A stretch of 64,000 nucleotides of DNA. It comes from Actinocatenispora rupis. GTDB taxonomy: Bacteria; Actinomycetota; Actinomycetes; Mycobacteriales; Micromonosporaceae. Position numbers and translations under genes: made by a program. This document shows positions 35,402-44,660 of the stretch, piece by piece. Positions within the stretch are counted from its first letter, which is position 1; each line of letters starts with the position of its first letter. Location: NCBI RefSeq assembly GCF_016861975.1, contig NZ_BOMB01000026.1, positions 62,001 to 126,000 of the forward strand, in the 5' to 3' direction. A model generated the notes under the pieces. It did not search any database. It was given only the letters and a program-made list of their open reading frames with translations, and was not told the origin of the DNA.

Positions 35402-37177
35402 GTGGCGGAAGAGACACGACCGGGCCGGATCGTCGGGGATCGCTACCGGCTGGTCGCGGAGCTGGGTTCCGGTGCCTTCGGCCGGGTCTGGACCGCGTAC
35501 GACGAGCGGCTGGACACCGTCGTGGCGGTCAAGGAGGTGCGGCTCCCCGGCTGGGGCACCACCGAGGAGAACGCGGAACGGCTGGCCCGCGCCGAACGCG
35601 AGGGCCGCAACGCCGTACGGCTGCGCGACCACCCGAACATCGTCACCGTGCACGACGTGGTCACCGACGACGGCGCGCCGTGGCTGGTGATGCGGCTCGT
35701 CGCCGGCATCTCCCTCAAAGAGCACCTGGACGCGACCGGCCGGCTGCCCGTCGCGCAGGTCGCGCACGTCGCCGCCGGCCTGCTCGCCGCACTGGCCGCG
35801 GCGCACGCCGCCGGTGTCGTGCACCGCGACGTCAAGCCCGCCAACGTCCTGCTGTCCACCACCGGCGAGGTGCTGCTCACCGACTTCGGCATCGCCGTAC
35901 ACCGGGCGGACATCGCGGTGACGGTACCGGGGATGTTGGTGGGAACGCTGGCGTACACGGCGCCGGAACGGTTCGACGGCACGGACGGCGCCGCCGGCGA
36001 CCTGTTCTCCCTCGGCGTCGTCCTGTACGAGGCGGTCACCGGCGCCAGCCCCTTCCACCGCGACAGTACGACCGCGGCGCTGCGTGCGGTGCTGCACGAG
36101 GACCCGCCCCCGCCCGACTGCCTCCCGGCGGTACGCGACCTGGTGACGGGCCTGCTCGCCAAGGATCCGCACGTACGCCTCGGCGTACCGGCGGCGACGG
36201 CGCTGCTCGCCGGCGTCGACACCGAACCGGTACCGGTCGGGCGCTCGGCGGTCGACCCGGCCGGTCGCCTCCTCCCGAAGACCAAGGTCCTGCCCGTCGA
36301 CCCCGGCCCCACCCCGAATCCCGGCCGGACCCCGGACCCCCGCACCACCGCGGATCCCGGCATGGCTCCGGAGTCCGGCACGCCCCTGGATCCCGGCACG
36401 AGCGCGGAGTCCGGCAGCGACCGCAACGCCGGCGATGGCGGCCGCGCTCCGGACGACGGCGGCGACGGTGCGGGTGGCTCCCAGGGCGGCGGTGGGTCCG
36501 CGGGCAAGCCGAAGGGTTCGGGCAAGGCGAAGCCGAAGACCGGCGGGTCCGGCACATCCAAGCCCGGCGGTTCATCGTCCGCCAAGCCGAAGCAGCAGGA
36601 CGGGGCCAAGCCGAAGCAGCAGGGCGGCAACAAGCCGAAAGAGGCCGCCACCAAGCCGAAGCAGCAGGGCGGCAACAAGCCGAAAAAGGCCGCCGCCAAG
36701 CCGAAGCAGCCGAACGCCGGCACGCCGAAGCGGCAGAGCGGGCCGAAGGAGTACGCCGCGGAGCCGGTGCGGCAGGACACCGGGACGACGGAGGCCGCCG
36801 ACACGTCCGCGCCCGCGACGGATGCCGGCGGTACGGGAAGCGGCTCGTCCGGCGGTGACGGGTGGAAGTGGCTGGTGGGGCTGGCCGTACTGGTGATCCT
36901 CGGCGGGTACCTGTTCGGCCGCAACGCGCACGAGGCGGAGGTCGGCGGCTGCGTGTACACGACGGACCACAAGAAGCTGCGCCGCGAGCCGTGCGCGCTG
37001 CACTGGCCGGGTGGCACCAGTTACTCGGTGCTGCAACGGTTCGCGAGCCCGACCGGCAGCGCCGGGGCGTACTGCGCGAACGTCGCCGGCTGGGACCGCG
37101 ACGTCGACACCTCCTGGTACTACCCGCAGTCCGGTGACGACAGTGCGGTGACGCTGTGCCTGAAGAAGCTGCCCTGA
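35402..37177 (+). CDS. Membrane Ser/Thr protein kinase with Lys/Pro/Gln repeat linker
   Basis: 591 residues. Kinase domain 15-270: glycine loop GSGAFGRV, AVKEVRL, catalytic loop HRDVKPAN near 141, DFGIA near 161. A long disordered linker follows (about 285-485) with D-P-G rich and then KPKQQGGNKPK repeats, one membrane helix (about 489-508), and an extracellular tail of about 80 residues with four cysteines. GTG with GGGAGGG 4 bases upstream. The basic linker may bind anionic lipid or nucleic acid. Followed 23 bp later by a BadF-type sugar kinase, so it may sense wall fragments; that is inference. Confidence 0.92.
   Translation: MAEETRPGRIVGDRYRLVAELGSGAFGRVWTAYDERLDTVVAVKEVRLPGWGTTEENAERLARAEREGRNAVRLRDHPNIVTVHDVVTDDGAPWLVMRLVAGISLKEHLDATGRLPVAQVAHVAAGLLAALAAAHAAGVVHRDVKPANVLLSTTGEVLLTDFGIAVHRADIAVTVPGMLVGTLAYTAPERFDGTDGAAGDLFSLGVVLYEAVTGASPFHRDSTTAALRAVLHEDPPPPDCLPAVRDLVTGLLAKDPHVRLGVPAATALLAGVDTEPVPVGRSAVDPAGRLLPKTKVLPVDPGPTPNPGRTPDPRTTADPGMAPESGTPLDPGTSAESGSDRNAGDGGRAPDDGGDGAGGSQGGGGSAGKPKGSGKAKPKTGGSGTSKPGGSSSAKPKQQDGAKPKQQGGNKPKEAATKPKQQGGNKPKKAAAKPKQPNAGTPKRQSGPKEYAAEPVRQDTGTTEAADTSAPATDAGGTGSGSSGGDGWKWLVGLAVLVILGGYLFGRNAHEAEVGGCVYTTDHKKLRREPCALHWPGGTSYSVLQRFASPTGSAGAYCANVAGWDRDVDTSWYYPQSGDDSAVTLCLKKLP
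36606..36710. repeat. 45-bp tandem repeat in the kinase linker
   Basis: Two copies (36606-36650, 36651-36695) that are almost identical, then a 15-bp partial third. Each encodes 15 residues with the core KPKQQGGNKPK. Confidence 0.88.
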
Positions 37178-37187
37178 CCCCCGTCGG

Positions 37188-37193
37188 TACTGT
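37188..37193 (+). promoter_or_regulatory. -10 box of a leaderless promoter (sugar kinase)
   Basis: TACTGT, 7 bases before the ATG at 37201, in the short gap after the kinase gene. Confidence 0.45.
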
Positions 37194-37200
37194 GTGGCCC

Positions 37201-38169
37201 ATGGTCGGGGTGAGCGGGCCGCTGGTGATGGGTGCGGACGTCGGCGGCACGAGCGCGAAGGTGGTGCTGGCCGACGCGTCCGGCCGGGTCCTCGGCCGCG
37301 GGACGGGACCGGGCGGCAACCTGCGCTCCAGCGTCGGCGACCCGGCCGGCAACATCGGTGGCGCGCTGCGCGCCGCGCTCGGTGACCACGATCCGGCCGG
37401 GGTGGTGGCCGGCGTGATCGGGATGGCCGGCAGCGCCGCCGTACCGGAGCGGGCGCAGGAGATCGCCGACGGCGCCTGGCGTACGGCCGGGTTGGGCGGG
37501 TCGCCGCTGGTCCGTACCGACCTCGACATCGCGTACGCGGCGGGCGCCACCGGCCCGGACGGCGCGCTGCTGCTGGCCGGGACCGGTGCGGTGGCCGCGG
37601 CGTACCAGGGGTTCCGGATGGTGGAGCGGTGCGACGGGCTCGGCTGGCTGCTGGGCGACGAGGGTTCGGCGGTGTGGTTCGGGCTGGCCGCGGTGCGGGC
37701 CGCCGCCGCCGACCTGGACGGCCGCGGCCCGGGTACCGAGCTGACCGGGCGGGTGGGCGAGCTGCTGCGCCCGGAGTCGCCGACCGGCGACCCGCGGCAG
37801 GATCTCGTGGCCGTGGCGTACCAGTGGCCGCCGGCGCGGTTCGGTGAGCTGGCGCCGACGGTGACCGCGGCGGCGGAGGACGGTGACGAGGTCGCCGGCC
37901 GGATCCTCGCCGACGGCTGTGCCGCGCTGGTGCGTACCGCGCTGGTGGTGGCGGCGGACGCGCCGTGCCTGGTGCTCGCCGGGTCGCTGCTGACGTCGGC
38001 CGGCCCGATCGCCGACCGGGTCCGCGCCGCCCTCGCGCCGTACGTGCCGGTCGAGCCGGTCGCCGCCCCAGATCCCGTCGCCGGCGCCGTACTCGACGCG
38101 TTGCGCGCCGCGGACCTGCCCGTACCGGACGGGCTGCCGGCACGCCTGCGGGCGGAGCTGCGCCCGTGA
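37201..38169 (+). CDS. BadF/BadG-type N-acetylhexosamine kinase (GlcNAc or MurNAc kinase)
   Basis: 322 residues of the ASKHA fold: phosphate 1 loop MGADVGGTSAKVVLAD, GGNLRSS, DLDIAYAAG, LLLAGTGAVAA, and GLGWLLGDEGSAVWFG. The family includes GlcNAc kinases and the MurNAc/GlcNAc kinase MurK. It would give the ATP-dependent route to MurNAc-6-phosphate needed by MurQ in a genome region without PTS genes. ATG at 37201 chosen with the TACTGT box 7 bases upstream; GTG 37210 and ATG 37228 are in frame. Its stop overlaps the dipeptidase start by 4 bases. Confidence 0.87.
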   Translation: MVGVSGPLVMGADVGGTSAKVVLADASGRVLGRGTGPGGNLRSSVGDPAGNIGGALRAALGDHDPAGVVAGVIGMAGSAAVPERAQEIADGAWRTAGLGGSPLVRTDLDIAYAAGATGPDGALLLAGTGAVAAAYQGFRMVERCDGLGWLLGDEGSAVWFGLAAVRAAAADLDGRGPGTELTGRVGELLRPESPTGDPRQDLVAVAYQWPPARFGELAPTVTAAAEDGDEVAGRILADGCAALVRTALVVAADAPCLVLAGSLLTSAGPIADRVRAALAPYVPVEPVAAPDPVAGAVLDALRAADLPVPDGLPARLRAELRP

Positions 38170-39260
38170 ACACCGTCGCGCCGGTACTGGACGGGCACAA
38201 CGACCTGGTGTGGGAACTGCGGATGCGCTGCGGGTACGACCTGGCGGCGTTCGACGTCGGGGTGGTGCAGCCGGCGATCCACACGGACCTGCCGCGGCTG
38301 CGGGCCGGCGGGGTGGGCGCGCAGTTCTGGTCGGTGTGGGTGCCGTGCGACGAGCCGGCGCCGGATCCGGTACCGACGACGCTGGAGCAGATCGAGGGCG
38401 CGCACGCGCTGATCGAGCGGTACCCGGCCGATCTGGTCCTGGCGACCACGGCGGACGACGTGACGCGGGCGTTCGCGGCGGGGCGGATCGCGTCGCTGCT
38501 GGGCGCCGAGGGCGGGCACCAGATCGGCGGTTCGCTCGGCGTACTGCGCACCCTGTACCGGCTCGGCGTGCGGTACCTGACGCTCACGCACACCCGTAAC
38601 ACCGAATGGGCCGACTCGGCGACGGACGAGCCGGTGCACGGCGGCCTGACCGACTTCGGCCGACGCGTGGTCGCGGAGCTGAACCGGCTCGGCATGCTCG
38701 TCGACCTGTCGCACACCGCGGCGAGCACCATGCACGACGCGCTGGACGTGAGCCGCGCCCCGGCGTTCTTCTCCCACTCGAACGCCCGCGCGCTGTGCTC
38801 GCACCCGCGCAACGTCCCCGACGACGTCCTCACCCGGGTACGTGACACGGACGGCGTGGTGATGCTGACGTTCGTGCCGGGCTTCCTGACCGAGGAGTGC
38901 CACGCCTGGATGGACGAGCTCCAGGCGGAGGAGGCCCGGCTCGGCCACGACGACCGGGCCGGCCGCCGCCGCTGGCTGGACGCGCATCCGCGCCCGCCGT
39001 GCGGCGTCACCGACGTCGCCGACCACGTGGAGTACGTGCGGGAGGTGGCCGGGGTGCGCGCGGTCGGGCTCGGCGGTGACTTCGACGGGATGAGCGACCC
39101 GCCGGACGGCCTCACCGACGTCGCCGGGTACCCGAACCTCTTCGCGGAACTCGCCCGGCGCGGCTGGTCGGAGCCCGAGTTGTCCGGTCTGGCGAGTGGA
39201 AACGCGCTTCGCGTACTCCGGGAGACGCAGTCCCTCGCCACCGCTGGACCGGATGAGTGA
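38166..39260 (+). CDS. M19 (renal-type) membrane dipeptidase homologue
   Basis: 364 residues. Zinc ligands of the amidohydrolase fold: DGHNDL at residues 8-13, GAEGGHQIGGS bridging Glu, LTHTRNTEWADS, VDLSHTA, FSHSNARAL, and GLGGDFDG. Bacterial members act on dipeptides, often with a D-residue at the C-terminal side. No signal peptide, so cytoplasmic. GTG at 38166 is coupled (GTGA) to the sugar kinase, which suggests it processes peptides released from muropeptides; this partner logic is inference. Confidence 0.9.
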   Translation: MNTVAPVLDGHNDLVWELRMRCGYDLAAFDVGVVQPAIHTDLPRLRAGGVGAQFWSVWVPCDEPAPDPVPTTLEQIEGAHALIERYPADLVLATTADDVTRAFAAGRIASLLGAEGGHQIGGSLGVLRTLYRLGVRYLTLTHTRNTEWADSATDEPVHGGLTDFGRRVVAELNRLGMLVDLSHTAASTMHDALDVSRAPAFFSHSNARALCSHPRNVPDDVLTRVRDTDGVVMLTFVPGFLTEECHAWMDELQAEEARLGHDDRAGRRRWLDAHPRPPCGVTDVADHVEYVREVAGVRAVGLGGDFDGMSDPPDGLTDVAGYPNLFAELARRGWSEPELSGLASGNALRVLRETQSLATAGPDE

Positions 39261-40449
39261 TGCTGACGGCATGGCCGAACGCCGTGACCCCGGTGTCCTG
39301 ACCCGGATGCGAGCCGCCCTCCAGGGCGAGCGGAACGCCGCGACCCTGGAGGCGATGCGCGACGCCGGCACCGGCGTGTACGAGGAGCTGTCGATCCTGG
39401 AGACGCGCCGGGACGAGCGCCGCGCCGCGGGTACGAGCCCGTGGGAGGTGGCGTCGGACGTCGCCTCGCACGAGCTGACCACGTGGAACGGGTTCGTGCT
39501 GCAGACGCTCGGGGAGACGTTGCTGGCGGCGGACGACGCCGGGTCGGGGTTCGTCCCGCCGGGCACGTTCGACCTGGCGTGGCGGTGGCTGGGGCAGGTG
39601 CAGCCGTGGCTGAGCCGGGCCCGGCAGGCCCGCAGCAACCCGTCGTACGACATCCGCGCGGAGCTGACGCTGCCGGTGGACGTGTCGCCGTGGCCGACCG
39701 CGCCGGTGTCGGACACGCACCTGGCCGCGCTGCTGGAGGCCGACTCCCGGCTCCGCGAGCGCGCCGAGTACGGGGTGTTCGCGCTGGACGGGGCGAAGCG
39801 CCCGCCGTACCGGGACGACCAGGTGCACCGGCTCCGGCAGTACGCGGCGATGGCGGGTTCGGCCGCGGACTACGCGCGGAGCCTGCACGGCTCGGGGCAC
39901 GAGCCGACCACCAACCGGATCGCCGCCGCGAACCTGTGCTTCGCGCTGTCCGCCTGGTACCGGATCGGTCAGCTCACGGCGTTCCCGGACCTGTTGGCGG
40001 GGTTGCGGCTGCCGCGGGACCGGGCCCGGTTCGACCCGGAGCAGCTGCCCGGCGGTGCCGACTTCGACCCGTGGTGCCTGACGGACGAGGCGACCGTGGA
40101 CGCGTGGCGCGGCGATCCGGGCGCGGTACGGGCGATCGACGCGCTGTGGGCCGCCGACCCGGACCCGGCTGCGACCCTCCAGGTGAAGGCCGAGCTGGAC
40201 CAGGCGATCGACGAGGGCCGGATCGTCCGGGTGTTCCTGCCGGGGAAGGTCACCTGCTTCCACCGCGCCCCGTGGTCCTCGCTGTACGAGGTGCGCCGCG
40301 CGGTCACCATCGCCGGCCGCACCTTCGGCGTACTCCAGCAGTTCACGCTCGACGTCTCCGCCGAGGAGATGTACTGGGGCCGCCCGTTCGTACGGCGGTT
40401 GGTGCTGGGGCCGTTCCGGATCAACTCGGCGCAGCGCCGCCCGTACTGA
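39253..40449 (+). CDS. Unrecognised soluble protein (398 residues)
   Basis: No family recognised. Acidic-to-neutral, no membrane helix or signal. Helical N-terminus (LTRMRAALQGERNAATLEAMRDAGTGVYEEL), Trp-rich middle (WRWLGQVQPWLSRARQA, VDVSPWPTAPV), and a C-terminal part with RIVRVFLPGKVTCFHRAPWSSLYEVRRAV. ATG at 39253 overlaps the dipeptidase stop by 8 bases; an ATG at 39271 is the alternative. The overlap suggests it belongs to the sugar kinase-dipeptidase operon. Convergent with the sugar porter, whose stop is only 11 bp away. Confidence 0.7.
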   Translation: MSDADGMAERRDPGVLTRMRAALQGERNAATLEAMRDAGTGVYEELSILETRRDERRAAGTSPWEVASDVASHELTTWNGFVLQTLGETLLAADDAGSGFVPPGTFDLAWRWLGQVQPWLSRARQARSNPSYDIRAELTLPVDVSPWPTAPVSDTHLAALLEADSRLRERAEYGVFALDGAKRPPYRDDQVHRLRQYAAMAGSAADYARSLHGSGHEPTTNRIAAANLCFALSAWYRIGQLTAFPDLLAGLRLPRDRARFDPEQLPGGADFDPWCLTDEATVDAWRGDPGAVRAIDALWAADPDPAATLQVKAELDQAIDEGRIVRVFLPGKVTCFHRAPWSSLYEVRRAVTIAGRTFGVLQQFTLDVSAEEMYWGRPFVRRLVLGPFRINSAQRRPY

Positions 40450-40460
40450 CCGGGCCCGGG

Positions 40461-41930
40461 TCAGGCCATGTCCTCCAGTTCGCGGCCCTTCGTCTCCTTG
40501 ACCGCGCGCGCCACGAACACGAACGCCAGCGCCGCGAACAGCGCGTACAGGCCGTACGCGAGGGTCAGGCTGAAGCCGGACAGGACCGGGAACGTGGTGG
40601 AGATGATCCAGTTCGCGATCCACTGCGCGGCGGCGGCGACGGCCAGCGCGGACGCCCGGATCCGGTTGTTGAAGATCTCGCCGAGCATGACCCACACCGT
40701 CGGGCCCCAGCTCATGCCGAACGCGAAGACGTACACGTTGGCGGCGACGAGCGCGACGGTACCGATGCCGCCGGGCAGGTGCGGCTTGCCGTCGATCACG
40801 GTCGCCGTGGAGAAGCAGTACGCCATGGTGCCGAGGGTGACGACCATGCCGGCGGCGCCGATGAGCAGCAGCGGCTTGCGGCCGATCCGGTCGATGAGGG
40901 CGATGGCGACCAGCGTGGTGACGATGTTGGTGACCGAGGTGATCACCGAGGTCAGCATCGAGCTGGACTCGGAGAAGCCGACGGACTGCCACAGCGAGGA
41001 CGAGTAGTAGAAGATCACGTTGATGCCGACGAACTGCTGGAACACCGACAGCAGGATGCCGACCCAGACGATCCCGAGCAGCCCGAGTACGGGTCCGCGC
41101 AGGTCACGGAGCTGTACCGGGCGGTCGGACAGCAATGAGCGGCGGATCTCGGCGATCTTGTTGTCGACGTTGCCGCCGACGTACCGCATGAGGATGTCGC
41201 GGGCGGCGCGCAGCTCCCTCTTCGCCACCAGGTACCGCGGGGACTCGGGGATCTGGAGCGCGAGCACCCCGTACACGAGGGCGGGGACGAACGCGGACGC
41301 GAACATCCACCGCCACGCCGCGCCGCCCCACGGTACGGACTTGCTGGCGCCGCCGGCCGCGGTGGCGAGCACGTAGTCGACGAGCAGCGCGGCGAAGATG
41401 CCGACGACGATGGCGAGCTGTTGGAGCGAGCCGAGTCGGCCGCGCAGGTTCGCCGGCGCGATCTCCGCGATGTACGCCGGGGCGATGACCGACGCCGCCC
41501 CGATCGCGAGACCGCCGATGATGCGCCAGCACAGCAGGCTGACCGGATCCCAGGCGAACGCCGAGCCGATCGCGCTGATCGCGAAGATGATGGCCGCGAA
41601 CAACATCACCCGGGTACGCCCGGTCTTGTTCGCGAGCGGTCCGGCGAACCACGCGCCGATCGCGCAGCCGAGCAGCGCCGCCGACACGACGAAGCCGAGT
41701 ACCGCGGACGACACGTTGAACTCGCTCTTCACCGCGTCGACCGTGCCGTTGATGACCGACGTGTCGTACCCGAAGAGGAAACCGCCGACGGCCGCGGCGA
41801 TCGCCAGGAACAGCACGTGCCCGGTGTGCGACGGCACCACCGGTGTCGGTTCGGCCTGCCGTTGCGTCGGTTCGTCCACGTCCGTCACCCCGTTGTCCAG
41901 TCTCACCGACGGGCGGATGCCGGCAGGCAC
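40461..41930 (-). CDS. MFS sugar porter (GlcP/XylE type)
   Basis: 489 residues with 12 membrane helices. Sugar-porter signatures: GGFLFGYDTSVINGT, KTGRTRVMLF, PESPRYLVAKREL, QQFVGINVIFYYSS, DRIGRKPLLLIG, GPTVWVMLGEIFNNRIRA. Proton symport of a hexose or pentose is expected. GTG at 41930 gives the longest reading; in-frame GTGs at 41906 and 41888 are possible and none has a strong ribosome site. It lies 35 bp after the subtilase gene on the same strand. Close to the amino-sugar genes, but the specific substrate cannot be read from sequence. Confidence 0.93.
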   Translation of the reverse strand: MPAGIRPSVRLDNGVTDVDEPTQRQAEPTPVVPSHTGHVLFLAIAAAVGGFLFGYDTSVINGTVDAVKSEFNVSSAVLGFVVSAALLGCAIGAWFAGPLANKTGRTRVMLFAAIIFAISAIGSAFAWDPVSLLCWRIIGGLAIGAASVIAPAYIAEIAPANLRGRLGSLQQLAIVVGIFAALLVDYVLATAAGGASKSVPWGGAAWRWMFASAFVPALVYGVLALQIPESPRYLVAKRELRAARDILMRYVGGNVDNKIAEIRRSLLSDRPVQLRDLRGPVLGLLGIVWVGILLSVFQQFVGINVIFYYSSSLWQSVGFSESSSMLTSVITSVTNIVTTLVAIALIDRIGRKPLLLIGAAGMVVTLGTMAYCFSTATVIDGKPHLPGGIGTVALVAANVYVFAFGMSWGPTVWVMLGEIFNNRIRASALAVAAAAQWIANWIISTTFPVLSGFSLTLAYGLYALFAALAFVFVARAVKETKGRELEDMA

Positions 41931-41965
41931 TTTTCGCTACATTGCCGGTCTGCGGCGCGGGCGCG

Positions 41966-44518
41966 TCAGTGGAACCGTTGCGCCGCCCGGACCGCCCGGT
42001 ACGCGTCGACCAGTCCGGCGCCGGCCGCCGTCCCCGGCCCGCAGTCCGGTACGCCGGACGGCTGCCACGGAGGCGACGGGTCGGGCGCCGCCGGTACCGG
42101 GGTGGCGGTGTCGGTGAGGATGCGGGTGGTGGCCGCGACGTGCCCGACGAGCCGCGGGTTGGCCGACCACATCAGCGCGACGACCCCGGCGACCTGCGGC
42201 GCGGCCATCGACGTACCGGAGAGGTAGCGCCAGCCGCCGCCCGGCGCCGCCGACAGCACCCGTACGCCGGGGGCGACGACGTCGGGCTTGCCGCCGGCAC
42301 CCGGCACCGGGCCGCGGCCGGAGAAGTCCGCGACGCGGCCGTCCGCGTCGACGGCGCCGACCTCCAGCACGTCCGCGTACCGGCCGGGCGGGTCGCCGGC
42401 GGACCCGCAGCGGGGGCCGGCGTTGCCCGCTGCGGTCACCACGTACACGCCGGCGCCGGCGAGGGCGCGCATCACCGGGGCGAACACGTCCGCGTCGCAG
42501 CCCTCGGCCGGCGGGCAGTCCCACGAGTTCGTGAGGACCTGCGGTCCGCGCGCCGGATCGCCGTCCCGGAACGGATCCCCGCCGGCCGGGAACGGCGCGA
42601 GCATGAACTGCAGGCAGTCCAGGTACGTCGCCGCGTTGCCCATGTCCCGGCCCAGGTTGACGCAGCCGACCCAGCGCGCTCCCGGCGCCACCCCGACCTG
42701 CGCGTACCCCTGGCCGCGGCCGACCGCGCTGGCCAGCGTGTGCGTGCCGTGCCCGTTGTGGTCGACGGGCGTGCGCGAGCCGTACCACGGGTCGTACCAG
42801 GAGTCGGTGCCGCCGCGGAATCCCTTGCGCAGCGCGGGATGCGTGCCGTCCACGCCGGTGTCCGAGCCGCCGACGGTGATGCCGCGGCCGTCCACGCCCA
42901 GCTCTCGTACGACTCGGTCGGCGTCCAGCAGCGACACGTTCCACAGTGGAGCGTCGGGGGTCGGCTGGTCGCCGCGGGGCGGCTCCGGCCGGGCCGGCAG
43001 CGGGCGCAGCCGCGGGCAGAGCAGCACCCGGTCCACGTCCGGCCGCGACTCCAGCCACTGCCGCAGCACCGGCGCCGCCGAGTCCACCTCGATCGCGTCG
43101 AGCAGGTAGTACGGCCGGGCGCCGACGCCGCGCGCCGCGAGCGCCCGCCGCAGCGGCTGCTGGCTCCGCCGCGCCGTCGCCACCAGCTCCCGGTACACCG
43201 CGGTCGCGCGGGCGGTACGGTCCGCGATCCGCGCCGCGGGCGCCAGGTCGGCCTGCGTACGCAGCACCACGAGCAGCCGGTTGCCGTACAGCCCGGGGTG
43301 GCCGGCCGCCGGGTACACCGCCGCGGCCGCGACGACCGCCACCCCCACCGCCACGACTCCGAACCGGAACCCGTTGCGCCGCACCACATCCCCGGTACGC
43401 CGACGCGCCCGCACCGCGTACCCGGCGGCGACGGCGACGGCGAGCACCAGCGCCGCGGCAGTACCGAGCAGCGCGTACCAGCCGACGTCGCGGGTGCCGA
43501 GCAGCAGCGACGCCTGCGCCGGTGCGACCAGCGCGAGCGGCCCGGCCGCGGCGGTCCCGACAGCCAGCCCCACCACCCGTCCGGCACCGCCGAGCGCGGC
43601 CACCGCGAACCCGAGCACCGGCACCGCACCGAGTACGGCGAGCTGGACGCCGCCCTGGCCGACCGCCGGGCACAGCACCACCAGCGTCACGCCGGCCGCC
43701 GCGCCACCGGCCAGGATCCGCCCCCGCAACGGGAACCAGAACCGTCCACCGAGGACGGTCCCGGCCAGCGCGCCGAAGCCGGCCGCGGCCGCCAGCGCGG
43801 TCACCGTCTCCAGCCGGTCCCCCAGCGCACCGACCACCAGCCACGGCAGTACCCCGACCAGCCCGGCCGCGAACGCCGCCAGCGCCCGCCCCGTCCGTAC
43901 CCTTCCGCCAGGTCCGATCCCCGGGCCCGTACCGCCAGGGCGCGGCTCGTCGCTCACCGGCACCGGATCCGTCTCGCCGGGCCGCGCCACGTCGGTTCCC
44001 GCGTCCGGATCCCTACCGCCGGGGCGCGGCCCGTGGTTCGCCGGCGCCGGGTCCGTAGCGCCGGGCCGCGGCTCGTCGGTCGCCGGCGCCGGTCCGTCGT
44101 GGCGGGGGTCGGCGGTCGGGGGTACGACGTCGCGGGGCGGGCGGCGGAACCGGTACAGGAGGGCGGCGAGCAGGCCGCAGGCGGCGGCGTCCGCGGCGTA
44201 CCCGAGGGCGGGTTGGGCGTCGGGCAGCGCGCGCAGCGGCGACAGCAGGGCGAGGGCGGCCGCGGCGAGCAGCCACGCGGTACCGACGGCGCGCAGGCCG
44301 GGGCGCCGGGCCAGCAGCCGCACCGCCACCGCCGGCACGGCGACGAGCACGGCGTTGACCGCGCCGACGCCGGTCCACCACCACGCGGGCGGCGTACCGC
44401 GCTCGACCAGCGCGTACTGCTCGATCAGCCATCCGCCGGACTGCACCGCGCCGGTGACCGCCACGATCCACACCCCGGCGGCGACCGCCCCGGCGCCCCC
44501 CAGCCACCGCGTCCCCAT
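41966..44518 (-). CDS. Subtilisin-like (S8) serine protease fused behind a polytopic membrane domain
   Basis: 850 residues. The N-terminal half has two helix groups (about 5-130 and 205-400) separated by a Pro/Asp-rich repeat linker. The C-terminal S8 domain carries the triad: Asp in GGSDTGVDGTH (near 552), His in DHNGHGTHTLAS (near 593), oxyanion AAGNAG, and Ser in LSGTSMAAPQ (near 766). Family subtilases are normally secreted with a propeptide; a large membrane part is unusual. The ATG at 44518 follows TACGGT by 7 bases, so leaderless. Divergent from a Ser/Thr kinase gene 142 bp away. The side of the membrane on which the protease lies is not certain. Confidence 0.9.
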   Translation of the reverse strand: MGTRWLGGAGAVAAGVWIVAVTGAVQSGGWLIEQYALVERGTPPAWWWTGVGAVNAVLVAVPAVAVRLLARRPGLRAVGTAWLLAAAALALLSPLRALPDAQPALGYAADAAACGLLAALLYRFRRPPRDVVPPTADPRHDGPAPATDEPRPGATDPAPANHGPRPGGRDPDAGTDVARPGETDPVPVSDEPRPGGTGPGIGPGGRVRTGRALAAFAAGLVGVLPWLVVGALGDRLETVTALAAAAGFGALAGTVLGGRFWFPLRGRILAGGAAAGVTLVVLCPAVGQGGVQLAVLGAVPVLGFAVAALGGAGRVVGLAVGTAAAGPLALVAPAQASLLLGTRDVGWYALLGTAAALVLAVAVAAGYAVRARRRTGDVVRRNGFRFGVVAVGVAVVAAAAVYPAAGHPGLYGNRLLVVLRTQADLAPAARIADRTARATAVYRELVATARRSQQPLRRALAARGVGARPYYLLDAIEVDSAAPVLRQWLESRPDVDRVLLCPRLRPLPARPEPPRGDQPTPDAPLWNVSLLDADRVVRELGVDGRGITVGGSDTGVDGTHPALRKGFRGGTDSWYDPWYGSRTPVDHNGHGTHTLASAVGRGQGYAQVGVAPGARWVGCVNLGRDMGNAATYLDCLQFMLAPFPAGGDPFRDGDPARGPQVLTNSWDCPPAEGCDADVFAPVMRALAGAGVYVVTAAGNAGPRCGSAGDPPGRYADVLEVGAVDADGRVADFSGRGPVPGAGGKPDVVAPGVRVLSAAPGGGWRYLSGTSMAAPQVAGVVALMWSANPRLVGHVAATTRILTDTATPVPAAPDPSPPWQPSGVPDCGPGTAAGAGLVDAYRAVRAAQRFH
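42940..42950. repeat. Near-match to the GTCCAC palindrome
   Basis: TCCACAGTGGA core with both outer bases changed (T for G, G for C). Inside the subtilase gene. A shortened or decayed copy. Confidence 0.4.
43931..44098. repeat. Four 42-bp tandem repeats in the subtilase linker
   Basis: Units start at 43931, 43973, 44015 and 44057. On the minus strand each encodes 14 residues of the type TDPVPVSDEPRPGG. Confidence 0.85.
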
Positions 44519-44525
44519 CCGCTGC

Positions 44526-44531
44526 ACCGTA
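44526..44531 (-). promoter_or_regulatory. -10 box of a leaderless promoter (subtilase)
   Basis: TACGGT on the minus strand, 7 bases before the ATG at 44518. Confidence 0.5.
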
Positions 44532-44660
44532 CCGACCGGGTCGGCGTCGCGCCCGCCACGCGCCGTCCGCGGCACCGTCCGATGTGGACGGCCACGCCGG
44601 GGTGACGGTGCTCCGTACCGTTATCCTCGGGTGCCGTTCCGGGAGGTGGGTGGGGCGTCG

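Noticed and set aside
36036..39716. Very long open frame (over 1200 codons) on the minus strand
   Set aside because: Antisense to four well-supported plus-strand genes; Arg/Ser/Pro-rich translation with no domain, a usual by-product of high GC.
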